DNA of 6,169 bases from JAEEJA01 sp036343175 (GTDB lineage: Bacteria; Bacillota; Clostridia; Lachnospirales; Lachnospiraceae): assembly GCA_036343175.1 (NCBI GenBank), contig JAZASR010000078.1:1-6169 (forward strand). The letters run 5' to 3'. The position numbers were made by a program, and so were the translations under genes. Of this stretch, positions 1-5,625 are shown piece after piece. The notes beneath the pieces were generated by a model that saw nothing but the letters and a program-made list of their open reading frames with translations, had not been told where the DNA came from and searched no databases. Every line of letters starts with the position of its first letter. Position 1 is the stretch's first letter.

Positions 1-147
1 CTTCTCATTCTCCTATGCGACCTTATATGGATCAGTACAAATGTCGAGTTAGTTTCTACTCTGTCTCACTGTTGTACTTGAATAATACAACCGTGATAGC
101 TTTCACATTGCCCCTGTTTTACTTTTTATCATGCCTCCTATTAACTC
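1..147. other. Noncoding stretch downstream of the sigma factor gene
   Basis: No intact gene is visible. Read on the minus strand, an AGGAGG sequence (139 to 134) lies 9 bases beyond the sigma factor stop. The ATG that follows is only one base away, and its frame closes after nine codons. A second AGGAG (14 to 10, minus) sits at the left edge, so a minus-strand gene may start just outside the window. A possible promoter for it is TCGACA (48 to 43) with TATAAG (27 to 22), but the 15-base spacing is short. A 6-bp inverted repeat (GTTGTA at 71-76, TACAAC at 86-91) has no T-tract and is not a clear terminator. Confidence 0.4.
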
Positions 148-651
148 TTAGCCACCATAGTACTTTGCCAGCTGCTCTCTGCCCCTTTGGAGCCAGGTAG
201 TTACCGTATTCTTTGGGATATGAAGCATCGAGGCAATTTCTTTGGTGCTGTATTCCCCCAAGTAATATAGAGTGATGACCGGCCTGTACTTCTCGTCGAT
301 AGAAGATAAAGCGTCCTTGAGTTCGACATTGTATTCGTCAGTTACAGCCGGCTCTTCCCATTCTTCCAGGCCTGTCTGACGCTTCCTGACATCCAGGATC
401 TTATAGCAGTTATTTATTAGGATTCTCGTCATCCACGTCTTGAAATACTTGTCTTCTCTTAGTGTGTTTAACTTCTCAAAGCAATTAAGGATCGTCTCGC
501 CGACGGCATCGGCAACATCCTCATCATTCATGAGGATTGCAAGTCCGACTTTGTACATCTCCTGCATGTGCCCCTGCATCAGCTCGGCAAAGGCAAGCTT
601 ATCGTGCGCTTTGGCGAGCTTTACAAGCCTTGTCGTTTCATCAATCTGCAT
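148..651 (-). CDS. ECF-type sigma-70 family RNA polymerase sigma factor
   Basis: This 167-residue protein is the usual size for an extracytoplasmic-function sigma factor, which directs RNA polymerase to a small regulon, often for envelope or antimicrobial stress. Region 2 spans about residues 18-90: a helix with NDEDVADAVGETIL (42-55), then the YFKTWMTRILINNC core (69-82), typical of firmicute ECF factors. Region 4 spans about 110-165, with a helix-turn-helix in STKEIASMLHIPKNTVTTWL (135-154) for -35 recognition. There is no room for regions 1, 3 or a sigma-54 domain. The ATG at 651 is preceded on the minus strand by GGAAAG with a 7-base gap, and that fixes the start. Factors of this type are normally followed by a membrane anti-sigma gene; none is intact in the 147 bases downstream. 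The family call is secure, but the target regulon and subgroup cannot be told from sequence. Confidence 0.93.
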   Translation of the reverse strand: MQIDETTRLVKLAKAHDKLAFAELMQGHMQEMYKVGLAILMNDEDVADAVGETILNCFEKLNTLREDKYFKTWMTRILINNCYKILDVRKRQTGLEEWEEPAVTDEYNVELKDALSSIDEKYRPVITLYYLGEYSTKEIASMLHIPKNTVTTWLQRGREQLAKYYGG

Positions 652-664
652 TACTTATCTTTCC

Positions 665-676
665 TTGTGTACACAA
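665..676. repeat. 12-bp perfect palindrome at the sigma factor RBS
   Basis: TTGTGTACACAA reads identically on both strands and abuts the GGAAAG ribosome binding site of the sigma gene. Its TGTACA core recurs at 852-857 and 885-890 in the same intergenic region. It could be an operator for a dimeric regulator or a small hairpin in the sigma mRNA leader. Neither role is shown. Confidence 0.5.
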
Positions 677-714
677 TCGAATGGAGCTTTGTTTTCCATT
701 CTCTAACTATTAGA

Positions 715-739
715 TAGACTGGGATGGCGTTTGGTCTCA
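715..739 (-). promoter_or_regulatory. Possible ECF-type promoter of the sigma gene
   Basis: On the minus strand, TGAGACC (739 to 733) is followed 12 bases later by AGTCTA (720 to 715), about 65 bases before the sigma start. TGnnACC/GTCTA-like boxes resemble ECF promoters, which are often autoregulated. The spacing is shorter than the usual 15-17 bases, so this is a weak call. A broken dyad, CTAACTATTAGATAG (703-717), overlaps the -10 side. Confidence 0.25.
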
Positions 740-851
740 ACTAATTATGTTAGGTCACAAAAAAGTAATCAAGTGAACTTAACTGCGAAGATATAATTCG
801 TGTTGGAGGCAATCAATTATTCCCTGTCCCCGGTGAGGAGAATACTTCATA

Positions 852-890
852 TGTACACCAAATGCCTCTGAAAAAACCAAATCGTGTACA
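852..890. repeat. 7-bp inverted repeat with TGTACA cores
   Basis: TGTACAC (852-858) and GTGTACA (884-890) form a perfect 7-bp inverted repeat around a 25-base spacer. The direct repeat ACCAAAT occurs inside it at 857-863 and 876-882. It lies 11 bases upstream of the 13-bp inverted repeat, so the two may belong to one small interspersed element. Confidence 0.4.
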
Positions 891-900
891 AAATCGCGAA

Positions 901-943
901 ATGTAGACTATTTGCAGTGTTTTTAAGATGAAATAGTCTACAT
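901..943. repeat. 13-bp perfect inverted repeat (hairpin)
   Basis: ATGTAGACTATTT (901-913) is exactly complementary to AAATAGTCTACAT (931-943), separated by 17 bases. The next pair outward (900 and 944) does not match, so the arms end there. No T-tract follows on either strand, so it is not a canonical terminator. It could be a regulator binding site, an RNA hairpin in a leader, or the end of a small repeat element. Confidence 0.6.
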
Positions 944-1008
944 GCCCTGCCGGAGCAATTTAAGTACAAGTAATACATATCGTCAATACAAAAATGGGGA
1001 TAAATGCA

Positions 1009-1034
1009 AATGATATAATGACCTTGTCCGGACA
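1009..1034 (+). promoter_or_regulatory. Extended -10 promoter with overlapping palindrome
   Basis: TGATATAAT (1011-1019) is a perfect extended -10 element. The -35 position (about 991-996, AAAATG) is poor, as expected when an extended -10 carries recognition. Transcription would start near 1025-1028, giving a leader of about 90 bases before the methyltransferase ATG. TGTCCGGACA (1025-1034), a perfect 10-bp palindrome, covers the predicted start site and could be an operator. The stretch 1009-1029 matches 4526-4546 at 19 of 21 bases. Confidence 0.6.
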
Positions 1035-1116
1035 GTCATAGTAAAGAAGACCCCGGCCGGCATGTTCAGGTTTGAGAAAAGATTATAAAAACTAACATAT
1101 ACTATTACGGTAACCG

Positions 1117-1914
1117 ATGAACGAAGTTAACAGGACATTATTCATTCCGCTATACGGAAAGGCCAGGGTAAGCAAGAAGAATATTATTCTGAGCGACCCT
1201 TTTGCTGAGAAGATCTGGGAGAAGGAAGCTTTTCCGGTAAAGGGAAAGTCTGCTTCCAAATGGCTTGCATATAACATGGCGATGAGGGCCAGGATATTTG
1301 ATGAATGGACTGATTCCATGATAGAACAGGATCCAGGTGCTTTGGTGCTTCACATAGGCTGTGGCCTGGACAGCAGGTGTCAGCGTGTAAAGAATCATCC
1401 CAAACTCTGGCTTGATTGTGATTTCCCGGATGTTATATCGATGCGCAGACGCTATTACGAAGAGACGTCCACATATCAAATGCGCGAATTGAACGCATCC
1501 GATCCTGAGCAGGTCAAAGCTCTGCCGGACAGCGATAACGTGATCGTCATTCTTGAAGGCATAAGCATGTATCTTACAAATGAGCAGATCAGGGCTTTTC
1601 TCGCGGTGCTGCAGGAAAAGTATGAGACGGTTCATATCCTGATGGACATATATACCGTGTTCGGTGCGAAAGCATCCAAATACAAGAATCCTATAAACGA
1701 TGTCGGAGTAACGACAGTCTATGGCATAGACGATATCAGTGGCCTGCTTAATGGACTGCAGATCCGGTTTAAAGCGGAGCACTCTCTGACGCCCCCTGAG
1801 CTGGTAGACGAACTGCAGGGATTTGATAAATGCTTTTTTAAATTGCTTTTTACAGGAAAAACGTACAGGAAGATCTATAGATTGGTAGAGCTGGAAAGAA
1901 CTATGTTTCGATGA
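1117..1914 (+). CDS. Class I SAM-dependent methyltransferase, LCMT/PPM1 (TcmP-like) family
   Basis: This 265-residue soluble protein has the Rossmann-type fold used by leucine carboxyl methyltransferases and related small-molecule O-methyltransferases. SAM-binding motif I is VLHIGCGLDSRC (77-88), with the family's GxGxDSR signature. The next acidic strand is LDCDFPDVISMRR (99-111), a DxDFPxVIxxRR pattern, and a motif ILEGISMYL (145-153) matches the family's EGxxxYL. The N-terminal FIPLYGKARVSKKNIILSDP (9-28) and the WLAYNMAMRARIFDEW stretch (49-64) are the expected cap and conserved arginine region, so the protein looks complete. The ATG at 1117 fits the family start even though no good Shine-Dalgarno precedes it. 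The substrate is unknown; bacterial relatives are often only annotated generically. It stands alone, divergent from the sigma gene and with its own promoter. Confidence 0.88.
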   Translation: MNEVNRTLFIPLYGKARVSKKNIILSDPFAEKIWEKEAFPVKGKSASKWLAYNMAMRARIFDEWTDSMIEQDPGALVLHIGCGLDSRCQRVKNHPKLWLDCDFPDVISMRRRYYEETSTYQMRELNASDPEQVKALPDSDNVIVILEGISMYLTNEQIRAFLAVLQEKYETVHILMDIYTVFGAKASKYKNPINDVGVTTVYGIDDISGLLNGLQIRFKAEHSLTPPELVDELQGFDKCFFKLLFTGKTYRKIYRLVELERTMFR

Positions 1915-1951
1915 TAATCGCGATGGTTATCATTCGAATATTCGGCTTTTT
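1910..1951 (+). terminator. Possible weak terminator after the methyltransferase
   Basis: A 10-bp stem with two G-U pairs (arms 1910-1919 and 1925-1934, loop GCGAT) overlaps the stop codon. It is followed by the palindrome CGAATATTCG (1935-1944) and a run of five T at 1947-1951. The T-run is not directly at the base of the larger stem, so termination efficiency is uncertain. It would separate this gene from the xfp unit. Confidence 0.4.
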
Positions 1952-1978
1952 GTCATAAACCATATTATCCGATTTTTC

Positions 1979-1984
1979 TATAAT
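1979..1984 (+). promoter_or_regulatory. Probable -10 element of the xfp promoter
   Basis: A perfect TATAAT lies 44 bases before the xfp start. The expected -35 position (1956-1961) reads TAAACC, a poor match, and TTGTCA at 1950-1955 is too far away at 23 bases. The -10 is convincing, but the full promoter architecture is not. Confidence 0.45.
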
Positions 1985-2016
1985 ATTAGTAGGATTTAAC
2001 CCTTTATCAATAGATT

Positions 2017-2022
2017 AGGAGG
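2017..2022 (+). promoter_or_regulatory. Strong ribosome binding site of xfp
   Basis: A perfect AGGAGG sits six bases before the ATG at 2029. This fixes the start and is consistent with a highly translated enzyme. Confidence 0.85.
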
Positions 2023-2028
2023 ATTTTT

Positions 2029-4416
2029 ATGCAAAATAATCAGACTGCATGTGTTGAGAAGGAGCCCTTAACCGAAGAATATCTGCGTAAGATGGACGCA
2101 TATTGGCGTGCTGCAAATTATCTTTCGGCAGGACAGTTATATCTTCTCGACAATCCGCTTTTAAAGAAACCCTTAACACTCGACAGCGTTAAGAAGAAAA
2201 TCGTCGGACACTGGGGTACAGTTCCCGGCCAGAACTTCGTATATGTTCATTTGAACCGTGTGATAAAGAAATATGATCTCGATCTGATCCTTCTTTCCGG
2301 TCCCGGACACGGAGGAAATTTCTACGTAGCAAATACATATCTCGAAGGTACTTATTCTGAGGTATACCCCAATATCAGCGAAGATGAGGACGGCATGGCC
2401 AAGCTCTTCAAGCAGTTCTCGTTCCCGGGCGGAATTCCCAGCCATTGCGCTCCTGAGACACCCGGATCTATCAATGAGGGCGGTGAGCTCGGTTACGGTA
2501 TCGCTCATGCTTTCGGTGCGGTATTTGATAATCCTGATCTCATTGCAGCAGTTACCGTAGGTGACGGCGAAGCTGAGACAGGCCCTCTTGCCACTTCCTG
2601 GCAGTGCAATAAATTCCTTAATCCTATCGGAGACGGTGCGGTACTTCCCATCCTTCATCTGAACGGATATAAGATCGCTAACCCTACTATCTTCGCGAGA
2701 ATGAGCCACGATGAGATCATCTCTTTCTTTAACGGCTGCGGCTGGAAACCGTATTTTGTTGAAGGTTCCGATCCCATGACGATGCATAAGCTCATGGCAG
2801 AGACGATGGACAAGGTTATCGAGGAGATTCATGCGATCCAGGAGCATGCAAGAACCACTGGCGATGCTACGAGACCTGTATGGCCGATGATCGTCCTCCG
2901 TACACCCAAGGGCTGGACAGGCCCCAAGGTCGTTGACGGAAAGAAGATCGAGGACAACTTCCTCGCTCACCAGGTTCCGATCAGCATGGAAAAGGGCGAG
3001 GAGCACCTCAAGATCCTTGTTGACTGGCTCAAGAGCTACCACGCAGAGGAACTTTTCGATGAGAACGGCAAGCTGATCCCTGAATTAAAGGCACTTGCGC
3101 CCACAGGCGACAGAAGGATCGGCGCTAACCCTCACGGCAACGGCGGTAAGCTCTTAAGAGACCTCCGTATGCCTGACTTCCGCAAATATGCTGTTGAGGT
3201 AGAAGCTCACGGAGCTAAGGACGGTCAGGACATGACCGAGCTCGGCAAGTTCGTAAGAGACATCTTCAAGCTCAATGCAGAGAGCAAGAACTTCAGGATC
3301 TTCGGACCCGATGAGACAAATTCCAACCGTTTGAATTCTGTTTTCGAGGTCGAAAACAGAAGCTGGAACGCAGAACACCGGGCTGATGACGATCACCTGG
3401 CGATTGACGGACGCGTAATGGATTCCATGCTCTCCGAGCATATGTGCGAAGGCTGGCTTGAAGGATATCTCCTTACAGGCCGTCATGGATTCTTCGCAAC
3501 TTATGAATCTTTTGCAAGGATCATCGATTCCATGGCTGCCCAGCACGCTAAGTGGCTCAAGGTATGCAACCAGCTCCCCTGGAGAGAAGAGATCGCATCT
3601 CTCAATCTCATCATGGCTTCCACTGTATGGCAGCAGGACCACAACGGATTTACACACCAGGATCCGGGATTCATGGATCATATCGCAAATAAGAAGGCTG
3701 ACGTTGTAAGACTCTACCTTCCTCCGGATTCCAACTGCCTGCTCTCTGTTTTCGATCACTGCATCAGAAGCCGCAACTACGTAAACGTTATCGTTGCAAG
3801 TAAGCATCCCCGTCCGCAGTGGCTTACGATGGATGAGGCTGTTAAGCACTGCACACAGGGCATCGGCATCTGGGACTGGGCAAGTAACGACCAGGGCCAG
3901 GATCCTGATATCGTATTTGCCTGTGCAGGCGAGACGCCTACTTTAGAAGCATTGGCAGCAGTTTCTATCCTCAGAAAAGAGCTTCCCGAAGTTAAGATCC
4001 GTTTTATAAACGTTGTTGACCTCTTTAAGCTCCAGCCTGCTTCCGAGCACCCGCACGGACTTACGGATGCCGAGTACGATATCCTTTTCACTAAGGATAA
4101 GCCGGTACTTTTCAACTTCCACGGATATGCATCACTCATTCACGAGCTTACTTACAGACGTCACAACAACCGCTGGATGCACGTAAGAGGTTACCGTGAA
4201 GAAGGTACGATCACAACACCTTTCGATGTCCGTGTACAGAATGATGTAGACCGTTTTCACCTCGTTATGGAGGCGATCAAGTTCCTGCCCCAGCTCGGTA
4301 ACCGCGGCGCATATCTCTATCAGAAGATGAGCGACAAGCTTGTTGAACATAAGCAGTACATCCACGAAGTCGGACTCGACCTCCCTGAGGTAGCCAACTG
4401 GAAGTGGGAAGACTGA
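2029..4416 (+). CDS. xfp: Xylulose-5-phosphate/fructose-6-phosphate phosphoketolase
   Basis: This cytoplasmic thiamine-diphosphate enzyme cleaves xylulose 5-phosphate with phosphate to acetyl phosphate and glyceraldehyde 3-phosphate. Many members also convert fructose 6-phosphate to acetyl phosphate and erythrose 4-phosphate. At 795 residues it is full length for the family (about 790-830). The N-terminal XFP domain (roughly 1-375) carries HWGTVPGQNF (His61), SGPGHGG (His94), PSHCAPETPGS (His139), the cofactor motif GDGEAETGP (178-186) and FLAHQVP (His314). The central domain (about 400-575) has CEGWLEGYLLTGRHGFF (473-489) and DHNGFTHQDPGF (537-548, with His543 the likely catalytic histidine). 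The C-terminal domain (about 590-790) has ASKHPRPQWL and FNFHGYA. All expected histidines are present, so it should be active. Codon use is more biased and GC-richer than in the genes to its right, as in a highly expressed gene. No acetate kinase or pentose-pathway gene accompanies it here. Dual substrate use cannot be read from sequence. Confidence 0.98.
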   Translation: MQNNQTACVEKEPLTEEYLRKMDAYWRAANYLSAGQLYLLDNPLLKKPLTLDSVKKKIVGHWGTVPGQNFVYVHLNRVIKKYDLDLILLSGPGHGGNFYVANTYLEGTYSEVYPNISEDEDGMAKLFKQFSFPGGIPSHCAPETPGSINEGGELGYGIAHAFGAVFDNPDLIAAVTVGDGEAETGPLATSWQCNKFLNPIGDGAVLPILHLNGYKIANPTIFARMSHDEIISFFNGCGWKPYFVEGSDPMTMHKLMAETMDKVIEEIHAIQEHARTTGDATRPVWPMIVLRTPKGWTGPKVVDGKKIEDNFLAHQVPISMEKGEEHLKILVDWLKSYHAEELFDENGKLIPELKALAPTGDRRIGANPHGNGGKLLRDLRMPDFRKYAVEVEAHGAKDGQDMTELGKFVRDIFKLNAESKNFRIFGPDETNSNRLNSVFEVENRSWNAEHRADDDHLAIDGRVMDSMLSEHMCEGWLEGYLLTGRHGFFATYESFARIIDSMAAQHAKWLKVCNQLPWREEIASLNLIMASTVWQQDHNGFTHQDPGFMDHIANKKADVVRLYLPPDSNCLLSVFDHCIRSRNYVNVIVASKHPRPQWLTMDEAVKHCTQGIGIWDWASNDQGQDPDIVFACAGETPTLEALAAVSILRKELPEVKIRFINVVDLFKLQPASEHPHGLTDAEYDILFTKDKPVLFNFHGYASLIHELTYRRHNNRWMHVRGYREEGTITTPFDVRVQNDVDRFHLVMEAIKFLPQLGNRGAYLYQKMSDKLVEHKQYIHEVGLDLPEVANWKWED

Positions 4417-4447
4417 TAGAGTCTTTCTGATATAAGCAACATTTAAT

Positions 4448-4484
4448 AAAGGTCACGGAATTGCGAAGTTCCGTGACCTTTTTT
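4448..4484 (+). terminator. Strong Rho-independent terminator of xfp
   Basis: A perfect 13-bp stem (4448-4460 with 4469-4481) is extended inside by a T-A and a T-G pair to close a GCGA tetraloop of the stable GNRA type. The 3' arm runs directly into six T (4479-4484). It begins 31 bases after the xfp stop and should end the xfp transcript, making xfp a single-gene unit. Confidence 0.93.
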
Positions 4485-4525
4485 CATGATGGGCAAGATC
4501 GGGATGACGGTTCCGGCTGAGTCAG

Positions 4526-4546
4526 AATGTTATAATGACCTCGTCC
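4526..4546 (+). promoter_or_regulatory. Extended -10 promoter of the membrane protein gene
   Basis: TGTTATAAT (4528-4536) is a perfect extended -10 element just beyond the xfp terminator. There is no recognisable -35 at the expected place (4508-4513, CGGTTC). The 21 bases match 1009-1029 at 19 positions, including GACCTnGTCC beyond the -10 box. The leader to the ATG at 4625 is about 80 bases and contains a small hairpin (GGATA 4561-4565, TATCC 4570-4574). Confidence 0.6.
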
Positions 4547-4624
4547 AGTAGCGGTACAATGGATAAGAATATCCGCAGAATACAATGCTTTAACAGCAGT
4601 TGAGGAAAAGGTGCATACACGAAT

Positions 4625-5398
4625 ATGGTTTTGAAAGTAATATTTTGGACTTTTTGGTTAGTCTTAGGATTCATATTTCACGGAGTATTCTTTTCTTATT
4701 TGAACGACAAAGATATGATGTTGGTCTTTATAGTTCTTCTGGTCTTGTGGTGGGGGATCACAGCTGTAATTTCATTAGTAAAATGGAAAAAATACAGGAA
4801 AGAAAACCCTGCATTGACCAGGGAACAAAAGCAAAAGAGAAAACAGATCCAAAAGGATATAGCATACCGTAATTCTAAGGAATTTAAGAAGAAATACTAT
4901 TCTGATGTTGAGATTGAAAATCCTTATTTTGGAAACGGTGTCTTAGTTAAGGATTCAAGCTCTGAGAATATCTGCTATAAAGATATAAAAAGCGGGTTTG
5001 ACAGGCTCTTTGATTCATTCGGCAAAAAGAGCGGATCACCTTGTGATTTGCATGAATTTTGCGTGGAAGAAAAAAACATAGAGTATGTTCTTGCTTCTCT
5101 GGAGAAGATATACAAAAGCTCCGATAAGATAATGGAAGGGTGTTATAGCGAAATATATAAAGAGATCACCGGGTTCTTTGAAGATAATTGTGGTGAAAAC
5201 TTAAAGAGTGAATTCAATTTGGATTATCTGAAAGAGAACTGGTATGTCAGTGGATTAGCTGTTTACGATGATCATGCAGAGTTTGCTATTGGTATAAATG
5301 CTGCGGAAAACCCGGAACATGACAGTTACTACGATATATATGTTTTTGTTGATTACAGTACGCAGGAAGCAGAAGTCTCGTTTAATGTTGTATGGTAA
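4625..5398 (+). CDS. Unrecognised two-helix membrane protein with cytoplasmic domain
   Basis: I do not recognise this 257-residue protein. Two hydrophobic helices (about 4-24 and 32-52) are separated by a short polar turn (YLNDKDM). They are followed by a strongly basic stretch, KWKKYRKE and EQKQKRKQIQKD (53-78). By the positive-inside rule both ends are cytoplasmic. The remainder (about 93-257) is a soluble, mostly acidic domain opening with ENPYFGNGVL (98-107) and ending in strand-like segments (WYVSGLAVYDDHAEFAIGI, YDIYVFVDY). That opening faintly recalls poorly characterised immunity-like domains, but I cannot assign one. No start codon lies upstream in frame before a stop at 4601-4603, so the ATG at 4625 is the first possible. 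A GAGGAAAAGG (4602-4611) precedes it at a rather long 13 bases. The gene is more AT-rich than xfp and has its own promoter. Confidence 0.8.
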   Translation: MVLKVIFWTFWLVLGFIFHGVFFSYLNDKDMMLVFIVLLVLWWGITAVISLVKWKKYRKENPALTREQKQKRKQIQKDIAYRNSKEFKKKYYSDVEIENPYFGNGVLVKDSSSENICYKDIKSGFDRLFDSFGKKSGSPCDLHEFCVEEKNIEYVLASLEKIYKSSDKIMEGCYSEIYKEITGFFEDNCGENLKSEFNLDYLKENWYVSGLAVYDDHAEFAIGINAAENPEHDSYYDIYVFVDYSTQEAEVSFNVVW

Positions 5399-5403
5399 TC
5401 AGC

Positions 5404-5532
5404 ATGATCATAACAGCAGTCATCGGAATGGGCAATATGGGCAGCCGCTATGCCGGAATACGCGAAAAAGATCCGGAAGAAATAAACAGCATTTACGGCC
5501 TGAAAGCGTCAAATTGCGGGCAGGTGTATTAG
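5404..5532 (+). pseudogene. Fragment of a Gfo/Idh/MocA-like oxidoreductase N-terminus
   Basis: This 42-codon frame begins MIITAVIGMGNMGSRYAGI, a beta strand followed by a G-x-G-x-x-G dinucleotide-binding loop (Gly8, Gly10, Gly13). It closely resembles the opening of Gfo/Idh/MocA-family NAD(P)-dependent dehydrogenases, which are normally about 320-400 residues. After residue 19 the sequence no longer looks like the family, and the frame stops at TAG. It starts five bases after the membrane protein stop and has no clear ribosome binding site. The likeliest reading is a remnant left by deletion. A tiny genuine protein or chance similarity cannot be excluded. Confidence 0.45.
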
Positions 5533-5625
5533 TATGAATAATAATCAGTAAAATGAACTAATGCAACATTTATGTATCTCCATTTGTATTTAAAGTATCT
5601 GTCGTAACTGGAGGAGAACTTAAAG
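5533..5625. other. Leader region of the lipoprotein gene
   Basis: This AT-rich spacer has no frame longer than a few codons and no convincing -35/-10 pair. It ends with GGAGGAG (5610-5616), 9 bases before the ATG at 5626, a good ribosome binding site that fixes the lipoprotein start. Confidence 0.6.

Larger units (their letters stand above)
652..1116. other. Divergent intergenic region rich in dyads
   Basis: This 465-base stretch separates the minus-strand sigma gene from the plus-strand methyltransferase gene. It contains the sigma leader (with an AATGGA/TCCATT inverted repeat, arms 680-685 and 695-700), a TATAAT hexamer at 792-797 with no good -35, a GGAGG at 805-809, the TGTACAC/GTGTACA inverted repeat (852-858 and 884-890), the 13-bp inverted repeat at 901-943, and the methyltransferase promoter. 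The only open frame of note is 23 codons, GTG 800 to TGA 871. It has no correctly spaced ribosome binding site at its first codon, although a GAGGAG (835-840) lies 10 bases before an internal ATG at 851. I do not call it a gene. Confidence 0.55.

Noticed and set aside
15..200. 61-codon plus-strand frame at the left end
   Set aside because: It overlaps the 3' end of the sigma gene in antisense and its hydrophobic translation is low complexity. No ribosome binding site precedes it.
1150..1782. 210-codon minus-strand frame inside the methyltransferase
   Set aside because: It is antisense to a gene with clear family motifs, its translation has no domain-like features, and I see no separate support for it.
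2173..3042. Long open frame on the minus strand inside xfp (289 codons)
   Set aside because: It lies fully antisense to a certain, highly biased gene, resembles no family, and is a by-product of xfp codon use. The antisense frames at 3154-3849, 3777-4139 and 4132-4365 are rejected for the same reason.
2029..4416. A frameshift or missing active-site residue in xfp
   Set aside because: The frame is continuous over 795 codons and all the expected histidines and the GDGE cofactor motif are present.
4600..4872. Alternative TTG-started frame overlapping the membrane protein
   Set aside because: It overlaps the gene at 4625 in another frame, begins at a rare start, and its product lacks any recognisable pattern, whereas the 4625 frame encodes two clean membrane helices.
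5298..5537. 79-codon plus-strand frame across the end of the membrane protein gene
   Set aside because: It overlaps both the membrane protein and the oxidoreductase fragment in a different frame and is rich in basic residues of no pattern.
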